Position numbers and translations under genes: made by a program. A stretch of 64,000 nucleotides of DNA. Source: Halobellus litoreus (GTDB taxonomy: Archaea; Halobacteriota; Halobacteria; Halobacteriales; Haloferacaceae). Below the pieces are notes generated by a model. That model had not been told where the DNA came from and searched no databases. It saw only the letters and a list, made by a program, of their open reading frames with translations. Below, piece after piece: positions 36,140 to 44,962 of this stretch (within the stretch, counting starts at the first letter, position 1; every line of letters begins with the position of its first letter). Where the stretch lies: contig NZ_JANHAW010000002.1 of assembly GCF_024464595.1 (NCBI RefSeq), positions 372,001 to 436,000 on the forward strand, read 5' to 3'.

Positions 36140-37299
36140 CCGGGTTGACCGACCGGCTCTCACAGCGGGCCAGAGAGACTCCGCCGTCGGGAATCCGGCG
36201 GTTCTTCGAACTCGCCGAGGAGATGGACGACATCGTCTCGCTCGGCGTCGGCGAACCCGACTTCTCCGCGCCGTGGGCCGCCCGCGCGGCGGCGATCGAC
36301 TCCCTGGAGCGGGGCCGGACGTCCTACACCGCCAACCGGGGGCGGCGCGACCTCCGGGAACGGATCGCAGAGCACGTGACGCGCTACGGCCTCTCGTACG
36401 ACCCCGACGAGGAGATCCTCGTCAGTACGGGCGCGAGCGAGGCGGTCGACCTCGCGATGCGGGCGCTCGTCGACACCGGCGACGCCGTCGCCGTCCCGCA
36501 GCCGTCGTACATCTCGTACGGACCGACCGTGACGTTCTCGGGCGGAGAGGTCGTCCCGGTCGAGACGCACGCCGAGAACGAGTTCGTCCTCACTTACGAG
36601 GACCTCGAACGCGCGGGGGCCGCGGACGCGTCCGTCCTCGTGCTGTGTTACCCGAACAACCCCACGGGCGCGGTGATGACGCGCGAGGAACTCTCGGCGG
36701 TCGCCGAATTCGCCCGCGAGCACGACCTCTTCGTCCTCTCCGACGAGATCTACGCGGCGCTCCGCTACGAGGACGAGCACGTCTCGATCGCGACGCTCCC
36801 GGGGATGCGCGAGCGGACCGTCGTGTTCAACGGGTTCTCGAAGGCCTACGCGATGACGGGGATGCGTCTGGGCTACGCCCTCGGCCCGTCGGAAGTGATC
36901 GACGCGATGAACCGGATTCACCAGTACACGATGCTGTCGGCGCCGACCACGGCGCAGTTCGCGGCGATAGAGGCCCTCGAATCCTGTGACGGCGCGGTCG
37001 AGGAGATGCGCACCGAGTTCGACCGCCGCCGCAAGTTCGTCATCTCGCGGTTCAACGAGATCGGCATGGACTGCTTCGAGGCTGAGGGCGCGTTCTACGT
37101 CTTCCCGAAGTGTCCACCCGGTTGGGAGGACGACGAGGCGTTCGCGGAGGCGCTCATCCGCGAGGAGCGCGTCGCGCTCGTCCCGGGCCGCGTCTTCGGC
37201 GAGGGTGGCCGGGGTCACCTCCGCGTCTCCTACGCGTCCGGGATGGGCGAACTGAAGGAGGCGCTGAACCGGATCGAGTCCTTCGTGGCCGACCACTGA
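36136..37299 (+). CDS. PLP-dependent aminotransferase (fold type I)
   Basis: A 387-aa class I/II aminotransferase. PLP-binding hallmarks are the N-terminal SLGVGEPDF, the aldehyde-ring contact NNPTG (NPTG at about 171-174), SDEIYA, and the Schiff-base Lys in FNGFSKAYAMTGMRLGY. The C-terminal VSYASGMGEL holds the substrate-carboxylate Arg region. Aspartate or aromatic specificity is typical; the true substrate is unknown. Coupling to an Lrp regulator fits amino-acid metabolism. Confidence 0.9.
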   Translation: MTGLTDRLSQRARETPPSGIRRFFELAEEMDDIVSLGVGEPDFSAPWAARAAAIDSLERGRTSYTANRGRRDLRERIAEHVTRYGLSYDPDEEILVSTGASEAVDLAMRALVDTGDAVAVPQPSYISYGPTVTFSGGEVVPVETHAENEFVLTYEDLERAGAADASVLVLCYPNNPTGAVMTREELSAVAEFAREHDLFVLSDEIYAALRYEDEHVSIATLPGMRERTVVFNGFSKAYAMTGMRLGYALGPSEVIDAMNRIHQYTMLSAPTTAQFAAIEALESCDGAVEEMRTEFDRRRKFVISRFNEIGMDCFEAEGAFYVFPKCPPGWEDDEAFAEALIREERVALVPGRVFGEGGRGHLRVSYASGMGELKEALNRIESFVADH

Positions 37300-37398
37300 C
37301 GGCCGCTGTCGAAGCGGGTGGTCCGTGCCGTCGGTCGATGACTGGCGATTCGATCGCTCGTCACCGGCCGCCGATCGCGCCCGAACGTTTCGTATCAC

Positions 37399-37409
37399 AA
37401 ACTATTATT
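37399..37409 (+). promoter_or_regulatory. TATA box for the RecA-like/CHAT operon
   Basis: The element caaactattat is centred about 30 nt before the ATG at 37436, so the two-gene unit begins with its own promoter 136 bp beyond the aminotransferase. Confidence 0.5.
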
Positions 37410-37435
37410 GCGACCGGAGTGTATTATGGGGACGA

Positions 37436-38254
37436 ATGCACGCAGGTGGCGGTACCGACGAGGCGACCGTCGGTGCCACTGTGGGCGTCGCGACCGCCCT
37501 CGACGATCTGAAATCCCGCGGCAGCGCGCTCCTGATCGTCGGATCGGTGCCGCAAGACGTTTACGGCCGGGTCTCGGCGTGCCTCCTCGGCGAAAACGGC
37601 GACGAGGACCGCCGTCGGCTCGTGGTCAAACGAGGGCCGGAAGCGGATAGCCGGTTCGACCGCATCGAAAGCTGGACCCCGGAGTGGACTCGGATCTTCA
37701 GTTACGACGTCGACGCCCGATCCGCGACAGACGCGGCGGGAGCCACGGGTGCGGGATCGAGTTTCGACCCCGACGGCCCGGACGCCCCCTCCTCGCCGAC
37801 CGCACCGTCACCGATCGAATCCGATGCGGGCCCGTTCGACGCCTACAGCCGAAGACAGGGCCCGGAGGACGTCACGGTCACGATCCGGGGGTCGATCGCC
37901 GAACTCGGCGTCGAAATCGGGACCGCGATCCGGGAGTTCGACGCCGTCGCGGGCGGTCTCGATCCCGCCGAGTTGCGCGTTGCCCTGGACTGCGTGGCAC
38001 CGCTGCTCTCGGAGTACGACAGGCGGACGGTGTTTCGCTTCCTCCACGTCCTCGCGAACGACATCAGATCGGTCGGCGGGATGGGCCACGTCAGAGTGCC
38101 CGAGCCGCTCGAATCGGAGATAGTGCGCCTCCTCGCGCCGCTTTTCGACGCGGTCGTCGAACTGCGACTCGACGGCAGAGAGCCACAGCAGCGCTGGCAT
38201 CTCCGCGACGCCGACCTCTCCTCGGAGTGGCTCCCGATCGAAAGCCGAGCATAA
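37436..38254 (+). CDS. Degenerate RecA/KaiC-fold protein (DUF7504-type), partner of CHAT protease
   Basis: A 272-aa soluble protein. The N-terminus ALDDLKSRGSALLIVGSVPQ resembles the P-loop strand of KaiC/GvpD-like ATPases, but the P-loop Gly-Lys-Thr/Ser is missing, so it is probably not an ATPase. The central region 90-135 is a Pro/Ser/Ala-rich linker, and residues 140-270 form a second alpha/beta domain. I believe it belongs to the haloarchaeal family called DUF7504, from memory. It lies 48 bp upstream of the CHAT gene in the same direction. The ATG at 37436 fits the TATA box. Confidence 0.65.
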   Translation: MHAGGGTDEATVGATVGVATALDDLKSRGSALLIVGSVPQDVYGRVSACLLGENGDEDRRRLVVKRGPEADSRFDRIESWTPEWTRIFSYDVDARSATDAAGATGAGSSFDPDGPDAPSSPTAPSPIESDAGPFDAYSRRQGPEDVTVTIRGSIAELGVEIGTAIREFDAVAGGLDPAELRVALDCVAPLLSEYDRRTVFRFLHVLANDIRSVGGMGHVRVPEPLESEIVRLLAPLFDAVVELRLDGREPQQRWHLRDADLSSEWLPIESRA

Positions 38255-38302
38255 CGCCGATCACCAGTACGCTTTTTGCGGCGTAAGTGATGTATTGGCA
38301 CG

Positions 38303-40489
38303 ATGGAAGGGCTCGGCGGCCACACGGCGTCAGCGGGGGACCCGGTCGCGTCGACCGGAGCGGATCACCTCCAGGTCGAGTTCGAGAGTTCGACCGAGCA
38401 GACCGAACTCGTGGTCTCCGACCCGATCGAGCGGAGCCAGTTCGTGCTCTCTTCGCCCAGTCCGATGCGGATCCGACAGGCCGATCCGAACGCGTTTCGG
38501 TTCCCGGCTGACGGTGCGGTGAGCGCCCGAACGGACCGCCTGGACCTCGAAACCGTGGTTTCGGTCTGTGTTCGCGACGGCGACGGCAACATGATCGCCC
38601 AGGCGGAGCACTTCGCCGACGAGTCGTTTCCGGCCGGGACCTACAGCGTCGAACTGTTCGCCCCGATCAAGCTCTATCTCCGCGTCGATTCGCCGCTGCG
38701 CGTTGTCTCGGATGCCACGCAAACGCGCCTGGAATTCGGCGAGGAGACCGACGTGCTCGTCGGCGCGCGGTCGCATCACAAACGCCCGGCGGCGACGATT
38801 CGGACGACGGATCGGCCACGCGACGCGATGCGTGCGGTCTCGCTCCTCGGGTCGGCGCTGAAGACGACGAGCGTCGAGCGGTCGTACCCGACGCTCCGCG
38901 GGCACCCGCCGCTCATCGAGCGCGGCACTCGATTCGACGCGCCGGACGGACTGGAGCCGCCGGCGACGGACGTCACGCTGGAACTGCCCGAGACGCATCG
39001 GCACGTCTACACCGCCGCACCGCTCGCCTACTACCTCGGGGCGACCGTCGTTCCCGGACCGTCGGCCCGCATCGTGACCGAAGGCGGATTCAGCCACGAA
39101 CTCGACGGGACGGGCGGCTTCGAGCGGGCCGTCGAGCGGGTGCTCAAACAGACCTTCTTCCTGGACTGTCTCACCCGGACCGAGGGGTACTACGAGGTCG
39201 ACTTACACGAGCGGCGGACGCTGGAACCGACGCTCGGGCTGGATTTCGCGGACCTGTACGACCGATCGATCGGTGAGCAACTCGAGGCGTATCTCGACGT
39301 TCCGTACGACGCCGTCGAGGCGGAGATCCCCGACTGGAAGCTGACTGCACACGTCGCGCCTAATGCGTCGAACGTCGAGGTGCTGCCGTTCGTCGCGAAC
39401 GATCTCGCCGTGGTGACGACGCCCCAGTCGGAGCCGACCGCCGGATCGACCGTTCAGGCGAACGCAGTCGGCGACTTCGTTCGCGGACCGCCGGAGCCGA
39501 CCGCGACCCCGTCGAAGCCCGGAGAGTTCACGCGCAGCGCCGGCACGCGCAGTCAGAACGCCCGGAGCGCCGACGCCCAGCGGGCGTACGTCCAGCCCCC
39601 GGAGACCGACTCGCTGGAACAGGCGTGGCTCGGACCCGGGATCCCGATCGGGGCGAGCAAGGCGTCGTTGCAGGCCTATCGGAATCGACTGTCGCGGGAG
39701 CCGATCGAGGGAGACATCGGGATCACCGTCGTCTGTAACGACCCCCGGATGGCCGAGGAGCGCGACGCCGTCGAGGACGTGTACGGGTCCCGCGAGGAAC
39801 TCCCGTTCGACATCAGGACGCACTACGAGCTGACGACCGAAGAACTCCGAGCGGTGCTCGCCGAAGAGACGGAGTTCCTCCACTACATCGGCCACATCGA
39901 CGAGGACGGGTTCCAGTGTCCGGACGGGGCGCTCGACGTCACGACGATCGACACGATCGGCGTCGATTCGTTCCTCCTCAACGCGTGTCAGTCCTACGAG
40001 CAGGGGATGGAACTCATCGAGCGGGGCGCGATCGCGGGCATCGTCACGCTGAGCGACGTCGTCAACAGCGGCGCAGTCGACATCGGACGGAGCCTCGCGC
40101 GACTGTTGAACTACGGGTTCCCGATTCGGATCTCGCTGGATCTGGCCTGCAAAGACAGTTACATCGGAAGCGACTACATCGTCGTCGGCGACGGGAGTTT
40201 CTCCGTAGCACAGGTGCAGGCGATGCTCCCGAATATGTGTGATATAACCCGGAACGGTGATACGTTTACCGTCGACTACCGGACGTTTCCCTCCGCAGAG
40301 TACGAACTCGGTAGCCTCGTTGTCCCGTACGTTCCCGGTAACGAGACCTATTATCTCACATCTGGTACTGCAGACGTCTTCGAGTTGACGCAGTCAGAAC
40401 TGACCGACTTTCTTTCGTTGGAGAACGTCCCTACGATGGTGGACGGATCGTTGTACTGGAGCGATAAGCTATCTCTGGATTCGATCTGA
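38303..40489 (+). CDS. CHAT-domain (caspase-like) protease
   Basis: A 728-aa soluble protein. The C-terminal half (about 500-650) has the CHAT/caspase catalytic pair: His531 in LHYIGHIDEDG and Cys562 in LLNACQSYEQG, 31 residues apart, followed by GAIAGIVTLSDVV. The N-terminal 400 residues form beta-rich and alpha/beta domains with no known name; a linker of low complexity (about 395-440) joins them. CHAT proteases in bacteria act in programmed cell death or gasdermin activation. The substrate is not evident; the next-door 47-aa peptide is a candidate. No signal peptide, so it is cytoplasmic. Confidence 0.8.
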   Translation: MEGLGGHTASAGDPVASTGADHLQVEFESSTEQTELVVSDPIERSQFVLSSPSPMRIRQADPNAFRFPADGAVSARTDRLDLETVVSVCVRDGDGNMIAQAEHFADESFPAGTYSVELFAPIKLYLRVDSPLRVVSDATQTRLEFGEETDVLVGARSHHKRPAATIRTTDRPRDAMRAVSLLGSALKTTSVERSYPTLRGHPPLIERGTRFDAPDGLEPPATDVTLELPETHRHVYTAAPLAYYLGATVVPGPSARIVTEGGFSHELDGTGGFERAVERVLKQTFFLDCLTRTEGYYEVDLHERRTLEPTLGLDFADLYDRSIGEQLEAYLDVPYDAVEAEIPDWKLTAHVAPNASNVEVLPFVANDLAVVTTPQSEPTAGSTVQANAVGDFVRGPPEPTATPSKPGEFTRSAGTRSQNARSADAQRAYVQPPETDSLEQAWLGPGIPIGASKASLQAYRNRLSREPIEGDIGITVVCNDPRMAEERDAVEDVYGSREELPFDIRTHYELTTEELRAVLAEETEFLHYIGHIDEDGFQCPDGALDVTTIDTIGVDSFLLNACQSYEQGMELIERGAIAGIVTLSDVVNSGAVDIGRSLARLLNYGFPIRISLDLACKDSYIGSDYIVVGDGSFSVAQVQAMLPNMCDITRNGDTFTVDYRTFPSAEYELGSLVVPYVPGNETYYLTSGTADVFELTQSELTDFLSLENVPTMVDGSLYWSDKLSLDSI

Positions 40490-40490
40490 G

Positions 40491-40634
40491 TTAGGGACCC
40501 GAAATCGCGCCGTGGTTGCCAGCCGCGACTGCGCCAGCCTGCGAGAGCAGGAGCAGCGCGGTGAAGAGGACGCCCATCGCGCGGGGGTGTTCGGAGAGGT
40601 ACTGTGCGACCGCGTTGGTGTCATTTTCGGACAT
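40491..40634 (-). CDS. Small membrane/exported peptide (DUF7503-type)
   Basis: A 47-aa protein. It has a short polar N-terminus (SENDTNAVAQYLSEHPR), one hydrophobic helix (about 21-38: MGVLFTALLLLSQAGAVAA) and a 9-residue tail GNHGAISGP. The helix looks like a signal peptide, so cleavage would release a tiny peptide. I recall similar 45-50-residue haloarchaeal proteins ending in GP. It converges on the CHAT gene with one base between stops. The start is the ATG at 40634; the longer ORF start is less likely because the TATA lies 28 nt upstream of this one. Confidence 0.65.
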   Translation of the reverse strand: MSENDTNAVAQYLSEHPRAMGVLFTALLLLSQAGAVAAGNHGAISGP

Positions 40635-40657
40635 GACGATTGGTACGTCGGCTCGCT

Positions 40658-40673
40658 TTAAAATAAAATTTTC
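40658..40673 (-). promoter_or_regulatory. Strong A+T-rich TATA element for the 47-aa peptide
   Basis: A 16-nt run of only A and T except one (tttaaaataaaatttt) lies 24-39 nt upstream of the ATG. It is the longest such run before a start in this window, fitting a leaderless, highly expressed message. The A+T-rich tract continues to about 40735. Confidence 0.6.
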
Positions 40674-40823
40674 TGACACTTTCTGATATAATATTATATT
40701 AATTTAGTACCTGAAGAACGACACAAAAAGATATACGGCACCGAGAGCGTCTCTCGAGGCCTGGGTGTCACTCAAAAACGTCTTTCGCCGACGAACCTGC
40801 GAAACGCCGAGCCGGACCTGTCG

Positions 40824-41423
40824 TTACTCGGAACTACTAGTTTCGGCGTCAAAATCGTCGCCGAGGTCCCGGTACATCGCCGTGAAGTCGTGCTCCTCGT
40901 CGAACGACGTGAGCGTCTCGTCGAGCTGGGCGCGAAGGTTGCGGACGCGCTCCGTGAGCTCCTGGTACTCCTCGTGCTCTTCGAGGGTGGCCGCGTCCTT
41001 CTCCGACTCCAGGAGCGCCTTCTTCGAGGCGAGTGCGAACAGCTCCTGAATGCCGTCGTCGTAGGTGTTTCGGCGGAGTAGGTTCTCGACGGTCTCCTTC
41101 AGCGAGTCCCGCGAGACCGGCTTGACCAGGTAGTCGTCGAAGCCCATCGCGACGATGTCGAAGTCCGGTTCGACCGCGGTGACCATCGCCACGCGACACC
41201 CGACGTCGCGCTCGCGGATCGCCTCCAGCGCCTCGTCGCCTGAGAGATCGGGCATCCGCCGGTCGAGCAGGACGACGTCGACCTCCTCGTCGAGCTCTTC
41301 GAGCGCCTCGCGGCCGCCGTAGGCGACGCGAACGCGATACTCGTCTCTCAACCACGTTGCGTACAGGTCGGCGAGGTCCGGCTCGTCTTCGACGACGAGC
41401 ACCATCGGCAGGTCAGCACTCAT
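40824..41423 (-). CDS. HalX-domain response regulator
   Basis: A 199-aa protein with the same layout as the HalX protein at 17387-18004. The receiver has EDE (12-14), phospho-acceptor Asp54 (VVLLDRRMPD) and Lys101 (LVKP). HalX covers about 120-180. It is on the same strand as the 47-aa peptide, 189 bp upstream of it, and faces the CHAT gene, so the phosphosignal may act on this locus. No kinase is adjacent. Confidence 0.9.
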   Translation of the reverse strand: MSADLPMVLVVEDEPDLADLYATWLRDEYRVRVAYGGREALEELDEEVDVVLLDRRMPDLSGDEALEAIRERDVGCRVAMVTAVEPDFDIVAMGFDDYLVKPVSRDSLKETVENLLRRNTYDDGIQELFALASKKALLESEKDAATLEEHEEYQELTERVRNLRAQLDETLTSFDEEHDFTAMYRDLGDDFDAETSSSE

Positions 41424-41562
41424 TGGTTAGTCTGCGGTGTTCCGGGACACCGATACGAAGGAATGGCTTCCGGGGGCATATCAAGATACCCCTTGTGATC
41501 TCGTCGCCTCACGGCTCGAAAATCGCCGACGTGAGTGGGTTAATACCGTCCTAAATCCGGAT

Positions 41563-43065
41563 TCAGTTCCCGTTCGGGCTGTAGTTCGGGGCTTCGTCCG
41601 TGATCATCACGTCGTGAGGGTGGCCCTCGGTCTGGCCGGCGCTGGAGACGCGAACGAACTCGGCACGTTCCTTGAACCCGGGGATCGTTCCGGCACCGAC
41701 GTAGCCCATCCCCGAGCGCATCCCGCCGACGAGTTGGTGGAGTTCCGAGGCGAGGGTCCCCTTGTACGGCGTCGCCGCCTCGACGCCCTCGGGGACGAAC
41801 TCCTCGTCCTCCTCGTCGGTGTCCTTGAGGTACCGCTCGCTCCCGCCGGACTTCATCGCGCCGACGGATCCCATCCCCCGGTACTGCTTGTATTTTTTCC
41901 CGTTCATCGTGATGACGCGCCCGGGCGCTTCCTCGGTGCCGGCGAAGTACGACCCCAGCATCACGGCGTCCGCGCCGGCGGCGATCGCCTTGATCGCGTC
42001 CCCTGAGTAGCGGATTCCGCCGTCGGCGATGACGGGGACGCCTTCGGGGGCGGCGACGTCGGCGACCTGAGAGACGGCGGTGATCTGCGGCATCCCCGCG
42101 CCGGAGACGACGCGCGTGGTACAGATCGATCCCGGCCCGATGCCGACTTTCACGCCGTCTGCGAAGTCGACTGCGGCCTCGGCGGCCTCGCGGGTGCCGA
42201 TGTTGCCGACGACCACGTCCGCGTCGACCGTGGTCTTGATCTCCCGCGCGCTGTCGAGGACGTTGAGGTTGTGCGCGTGAGCGCAGTCGATGAAGATCAC
42301 GTCCGCGTCCGCCTCGTCGGCGGCCGCTGCTCGGTCGGCGTCGAACGGGCCGACGGCGACCCCGACGCGCAGGCGACCGCTCTCGTCGCGGGCGGCGCTC
42401 TCGTGTTCGCGACGCTGCAGGATACCCTGCATCGTGACGAGGCCGACGAGGTGGTCGTCGCCGTCGACGATGGGAACGCGCTCGATCTTGTGATCGTACA
42501 TCAGTTCGAGCGCCTCGCGCGCGCCGACGTCGCGCGGCGCGGTGACGACCTCGTCGGTCATCGCCTCCCGCACCTCGTCGGTCTCGCCGACTTCCAGATA
42601 CGGCCGGATGTCCGTCCCGGAGATGATCCCGAGGACGGTGTCGTCCTCGTCGACGACGGGCGCACCGGAGACGCCCTCGCGCTCCATCATCGCGTCCACG
42701 TCCCGAACCGTCTGGGTCGGGCTCGCGGTCACGACGTTCTCCCGACGGATCACCAGTTCGTCCGCGCGCTTGACGCGCTCGATCTCGGCGACCATCCGCT
42801 CGGTGTCCATATTCTGGTGCAGGACGCCCAGACCGCCCTCTCGCGCCATCCCGATGGCCATCTCGCCCTCGGTGACGGTGTCCATCGCCGCCGAGAGGAT
42901 CGGAATGTTCAGCTCGACGTTCTTCGAGACGTGGGTGGAGACGTCGGCCGAATCGGGTTCGACCCGACTTTCCATCGGTCGGAGCAGTACGTCGTCGAAC
43001 GTCAACGCCTCTGGCACCCGAAGCTTCTCGGAGAAGAGACCCTCTGTTGAACCGTCTTTCGCCAT
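41563..43065 (-). CDS. guaB: Inosine-5'-monophosphate dehydrogenase
   Basis: A 500-aa enzyme that oxidises IMP to XMP with NAD, the committed step to GMP. The TIM-barrel has the catalytic Cys in [11 protein letters not shown], the phosphate-binding [11 protein letters not shown] and the flap around [10 protein letters not shown]. Two CBS domains (about 95-225) sit inserted in the barrel and bind adenine nucleotides. The ATG at 43065 begins the standard N-terminus; the ORF extends upstream without support. Full length and intact. Confidence 0.95.
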   Translation of the reverse strand: MAKDGSTEGLFSEKLRVPEALTFDDVLLRPMESRVEPDSADVSTHVSKNVELNIPILSAAMDTVTEGEMAIGMAREGGLGVLHQNMDTERMVAEIERVKRADELVIRRENVVTASPTQTVRDVDAMMEREGVSGAPVVDEDDTVLGIISGTDIRPYLEVGETDEVREAMTDEVVTAPRDVGAREALELMYDHKIERVPIVDGDDHLVGLVTMQGILQRREHESAARDESGRLRVGVAVGPFDADRAAAADEADADVIFIDCAHAHNLNVLDSAREIKTTVDADVVVGNIGTREAAEAAVDFADGVKVGIGPGSICTTRVVSGAGMPQITAVSQVADVAAPEGVPVIADGGIRYSGDAIKAIAAGADAVMLGSYFAGTEEAPGRVITMNGKKYKQYRGMGSVGAMKSGGSERYLKDTDEEDEEFVPEGVEAATPYKGTLASELHQLVGGMRSGMGYVGAGTIPGFKERAEFVRVSSAGQTEGHPHDVMITDEAPNYSPNGN

Positions 43066-43331
43066 ATAAACGGTCCACAGCCGACCGACAAAAGCGTTGC
43101 GAGACACCATCGCTGTGCAGACTGTTGGCATATATTCGCGCTCGATATACACGTGCGTGAATACCCGACGGACGATCGGATCCGAGCCGGACGACGCTCG
43201 CAAAATTCGCCTGGGTGGACGGCTGAAGCGGACGGTTCTCCGACTATCTGGGAGAATTTCCCAAAGATCGTAGCGTAATCAGCGGTACTGGTGTAAGAGA
43301 CCCAGAACCGTGAGCACCCCTCCCACACAAC

Positions 43332-43339
43332 GTTTAATA
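43332..43339 (+). promoter_or_regulatory. TATA box before DUF5794 unit
   Basis: The element tttaatat lies 24-31 nt before the ATG at 43363, in a 297-bp stretch that also holds the guaB promoter and a ttctcc/ggagaa hairpin near 43236-43256. Because no TATA precedes 43582, the DUF5794 message probably starts here too. Confidence 0.5.
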
Positions 43340-43362
43340 TCCCAGTCCAAGTGAACTTAGGT

Positions 43363-43575
43363 ATGGACTCCGAGTGTCCCTCTGCATCGCGCATCGCAGG
43401 TCAGCAGACCACGGAATTCGATGCGAACTTTACATTTACAGCGATGCAGAACTTCAAACGCGGGAACTGGACGCTCCCCGCGCGCGATTCGCTCGGAGTG
43501 CTCGGGCAGGCCCACGGCGTCGACGCGCCGGGCTTGCGCCCGTATCGCCGTCTGGCCGATGGTGACGGCCGTTAG
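43363..43575 (+). CDS. Small ORF of unknown function ahead of DUF5794
   Basis: A 70-codon reading frame that begins 24-31 nt downstream of a good TATA box and ends 6 bp before the DUF5794 ATG. The product (start MDSECPSASRIAGQQ, Arg-rich end) has no motif I recognise. It may be a real leaderless gene translated together with DUF5794, or simply the 5' leader of that message. Coding potential is weak. Confidence 0.3.
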   Translation: MDSECPSASRIAGQQTTEFDANFTFTAMQNFKRGNWTLPARDSLGVLGQAHGVDAPGLRPYRRLADGDGR

Positions 43576-43581
43576 TCCCGA

Positions 43582-44553
43582 ATGAGCGTCTCTCGACATC
43601 CCGTCGCACTCCGCCTCGAGCAGCAGGTGGGGGGTGCGACCCGACTCCTGGCCACGGTGATGGCGCTCCCGCTCGTCGACGGGATCTTCCCGGCACTCAT
43701 CATCGCCGGAGCGCTGAGCAGTCCGCTCGGCATCATCGAGACCGGACTGCTGATCTTCGGCGGTTCGGCGACCGTCGCGGTCATCCTCGCGGAGATGGAC
43801 GGCACCCGTCGCGAACAGGTGACGTCGGTGCTCGTCCTCGGCGCGCTCTTGCTCCCCGTGGCGGGGGTCGAGGCCCTCTTCGCGGAGACGTTGAAGAGCG
43901 TGCTGAACTTCGAGGTCTTCCACCGGTTCGCGGGTCTCGTCATCCTCGCGGTGGCGGCGAAGACCGCCTCCGCGAAGGTCGGCGAGTACCTCCCCTCCCC
44001 GAGCGTCATCATCGGCTTCGGGCTGATCGCCAGCCTCGAACTCGGCGGTGCGGCGCTCGTCATCAACCCCGATCCCGGCACGATCATCCGAGCCGTCGCG
44101 GCCGCCGGCGTCGGCGTCGCCTTCGCGCTGGCGGTGGCGCTCTTCGCCCCGCGGCTCCGCGGTGCCGTCGACATCGACCGCTTCCGGTTCGGCAGCTCCG
44201 TCGCGCTCGGGATGCTCGCCGTCGACGTCTTGGGGCTGCTCCCCACCGAAGCGCCCGTCGCGCTGGCCGTGCTGGGCGTCACCGCCCTGTTCGCCTACGA
44301 TCCGGAGGCGGACCTGGACCGGGACGCGGCCGCCGACCCCGCGGAGGCCGAGGACCGCACGGAGCCGGAAGTCGGGCCCGAACCGTCCTCAGACTCGGCG
44401 CTCTCCTCGCTCCGGGCTGCCGTCGCGGACGGCGGCAACCGCGACGAGGACGGCGAGGAGGGCGAGGAACACGAATCCGAGGAAGGCGGCGGCGACGTCG
44501 GGTACGGATACCCCGACTCCGACGGCTCCGGCTCCCGAGCCCCGTGGCTCTGA
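43582..44553 (+). CDS. DUF5794-type multi-pass membrane protein
   Basis: A 323-aa protein. About six to seven membrane helices lie in residues 15-240, interrupted by short loops such as AEMDGTRREQ. Residues 240-323 form an acidic, hydrophilic tail rich in Glu and Asp, presumably cytoplasmic. I recognise the family as DUF5794 of haloarchaea; its role is not known. The protein contains no transport or catalytic motif. Confidence 0.75.
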   Translation: MSVSRHPVALRLEQQVGGATRLLATVMALPLVDGIFPALIIAGALSSPLGIIETGLLIFGGSATVAVILAEMDGTRREQVTSVLVLGALLLPVAGVEALFAETLKSVLNFEVFHRFAGLVILAVAAKTASAKVGEYLPSPSVIIGFGLIASLELGGAALVINPDPGTIIRAVAAAGVGVAFALAVALFAPRLRGAVDIDRFRFGSSVALGMLAVDVLGLLPTEAPVALAVLGVTALFAYDPEADLDRDAAADPAEAEDRTEPEVGPEPSSDSALSSLRAAVADGGNRDEDGEEGEEHESEEGGGDVGYGYPDSDGSGSRAPWL

Positions 44554-44655
44554 TTCGATCGCCGGCGTCCGCGATGGCCGTCCCCGAGCGTCGCTCGCGC
44601 CGACGGTCCCGAGACGGCACGACGGATTTACCACGCTTCGCGTCGTGATCGGAGT

Positions 44656-44877
44656 ATGAGCAATCGCGTCGTCGAAGGTCGGATGGTCACTCCGAAACGC
44701 CTGGCTGAACTCGTCGAGGGCGAGGCCCCGTTGGAAGCGGAGGCCATCGAAGACGCCGAGCGGGACTGCCCCGAGTGCGGGGAAAACGTCATCTCGGTCG
44801 GATACATGCCGAGCGTGACCGAGTTCGTGACTGCCTACAAGTGTCAGGAGTGCTCGTGGTCCGAAACAGATCGGTGA
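44656..44877 (+). CDS. DUF5795 zinc-ribbon protein
   Basis: A 73-aa protein with four zinc ligands arranged as CPECG near residues 37-41 and CQEC near 64-67, separated by about 24 residues, i.e. a treble-clef/zinc-ribbon. The N-terminal helix (RLAELVEGEAPLEAEAIE) precedes it. DUF5795 members often follow DUF5794, as here 102 bp downstream. It may bind nucleic acid or protein. TATA-like gatttacc lies about 27 nt upstream. Confidence 0.8.
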   Translation: MSNRVVEGRMVTPKRLAELVEGEAPLEAEAIEDAERDCPECGENVISVGYMPSVTEFVTAYKCQECSWSETDR

Positions 44878-44927
44878 GCCGAGTCCGCTGCGCGGGTCGA
44901 CCCCCCGCCGACCGATCGTAATTCCTT

Positions 44928-44944
44928 TATGCCGTATCGGCATA
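44928..44944 (+). promoter_or_regulatory. Palindrome over the tRNA-Trp promoter
   Basis: TATGCCGTATCGGCATA has 7-bp arms around TAT, and overlaps the ctttat TATA-like element 30-37 nt upstream of the tRNA. It may be a repressor site or simply a hairpin in the promoter. Confidence 0.35.
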
Positions 44945-44962
44945 CGGACGGATGCAGACCAC

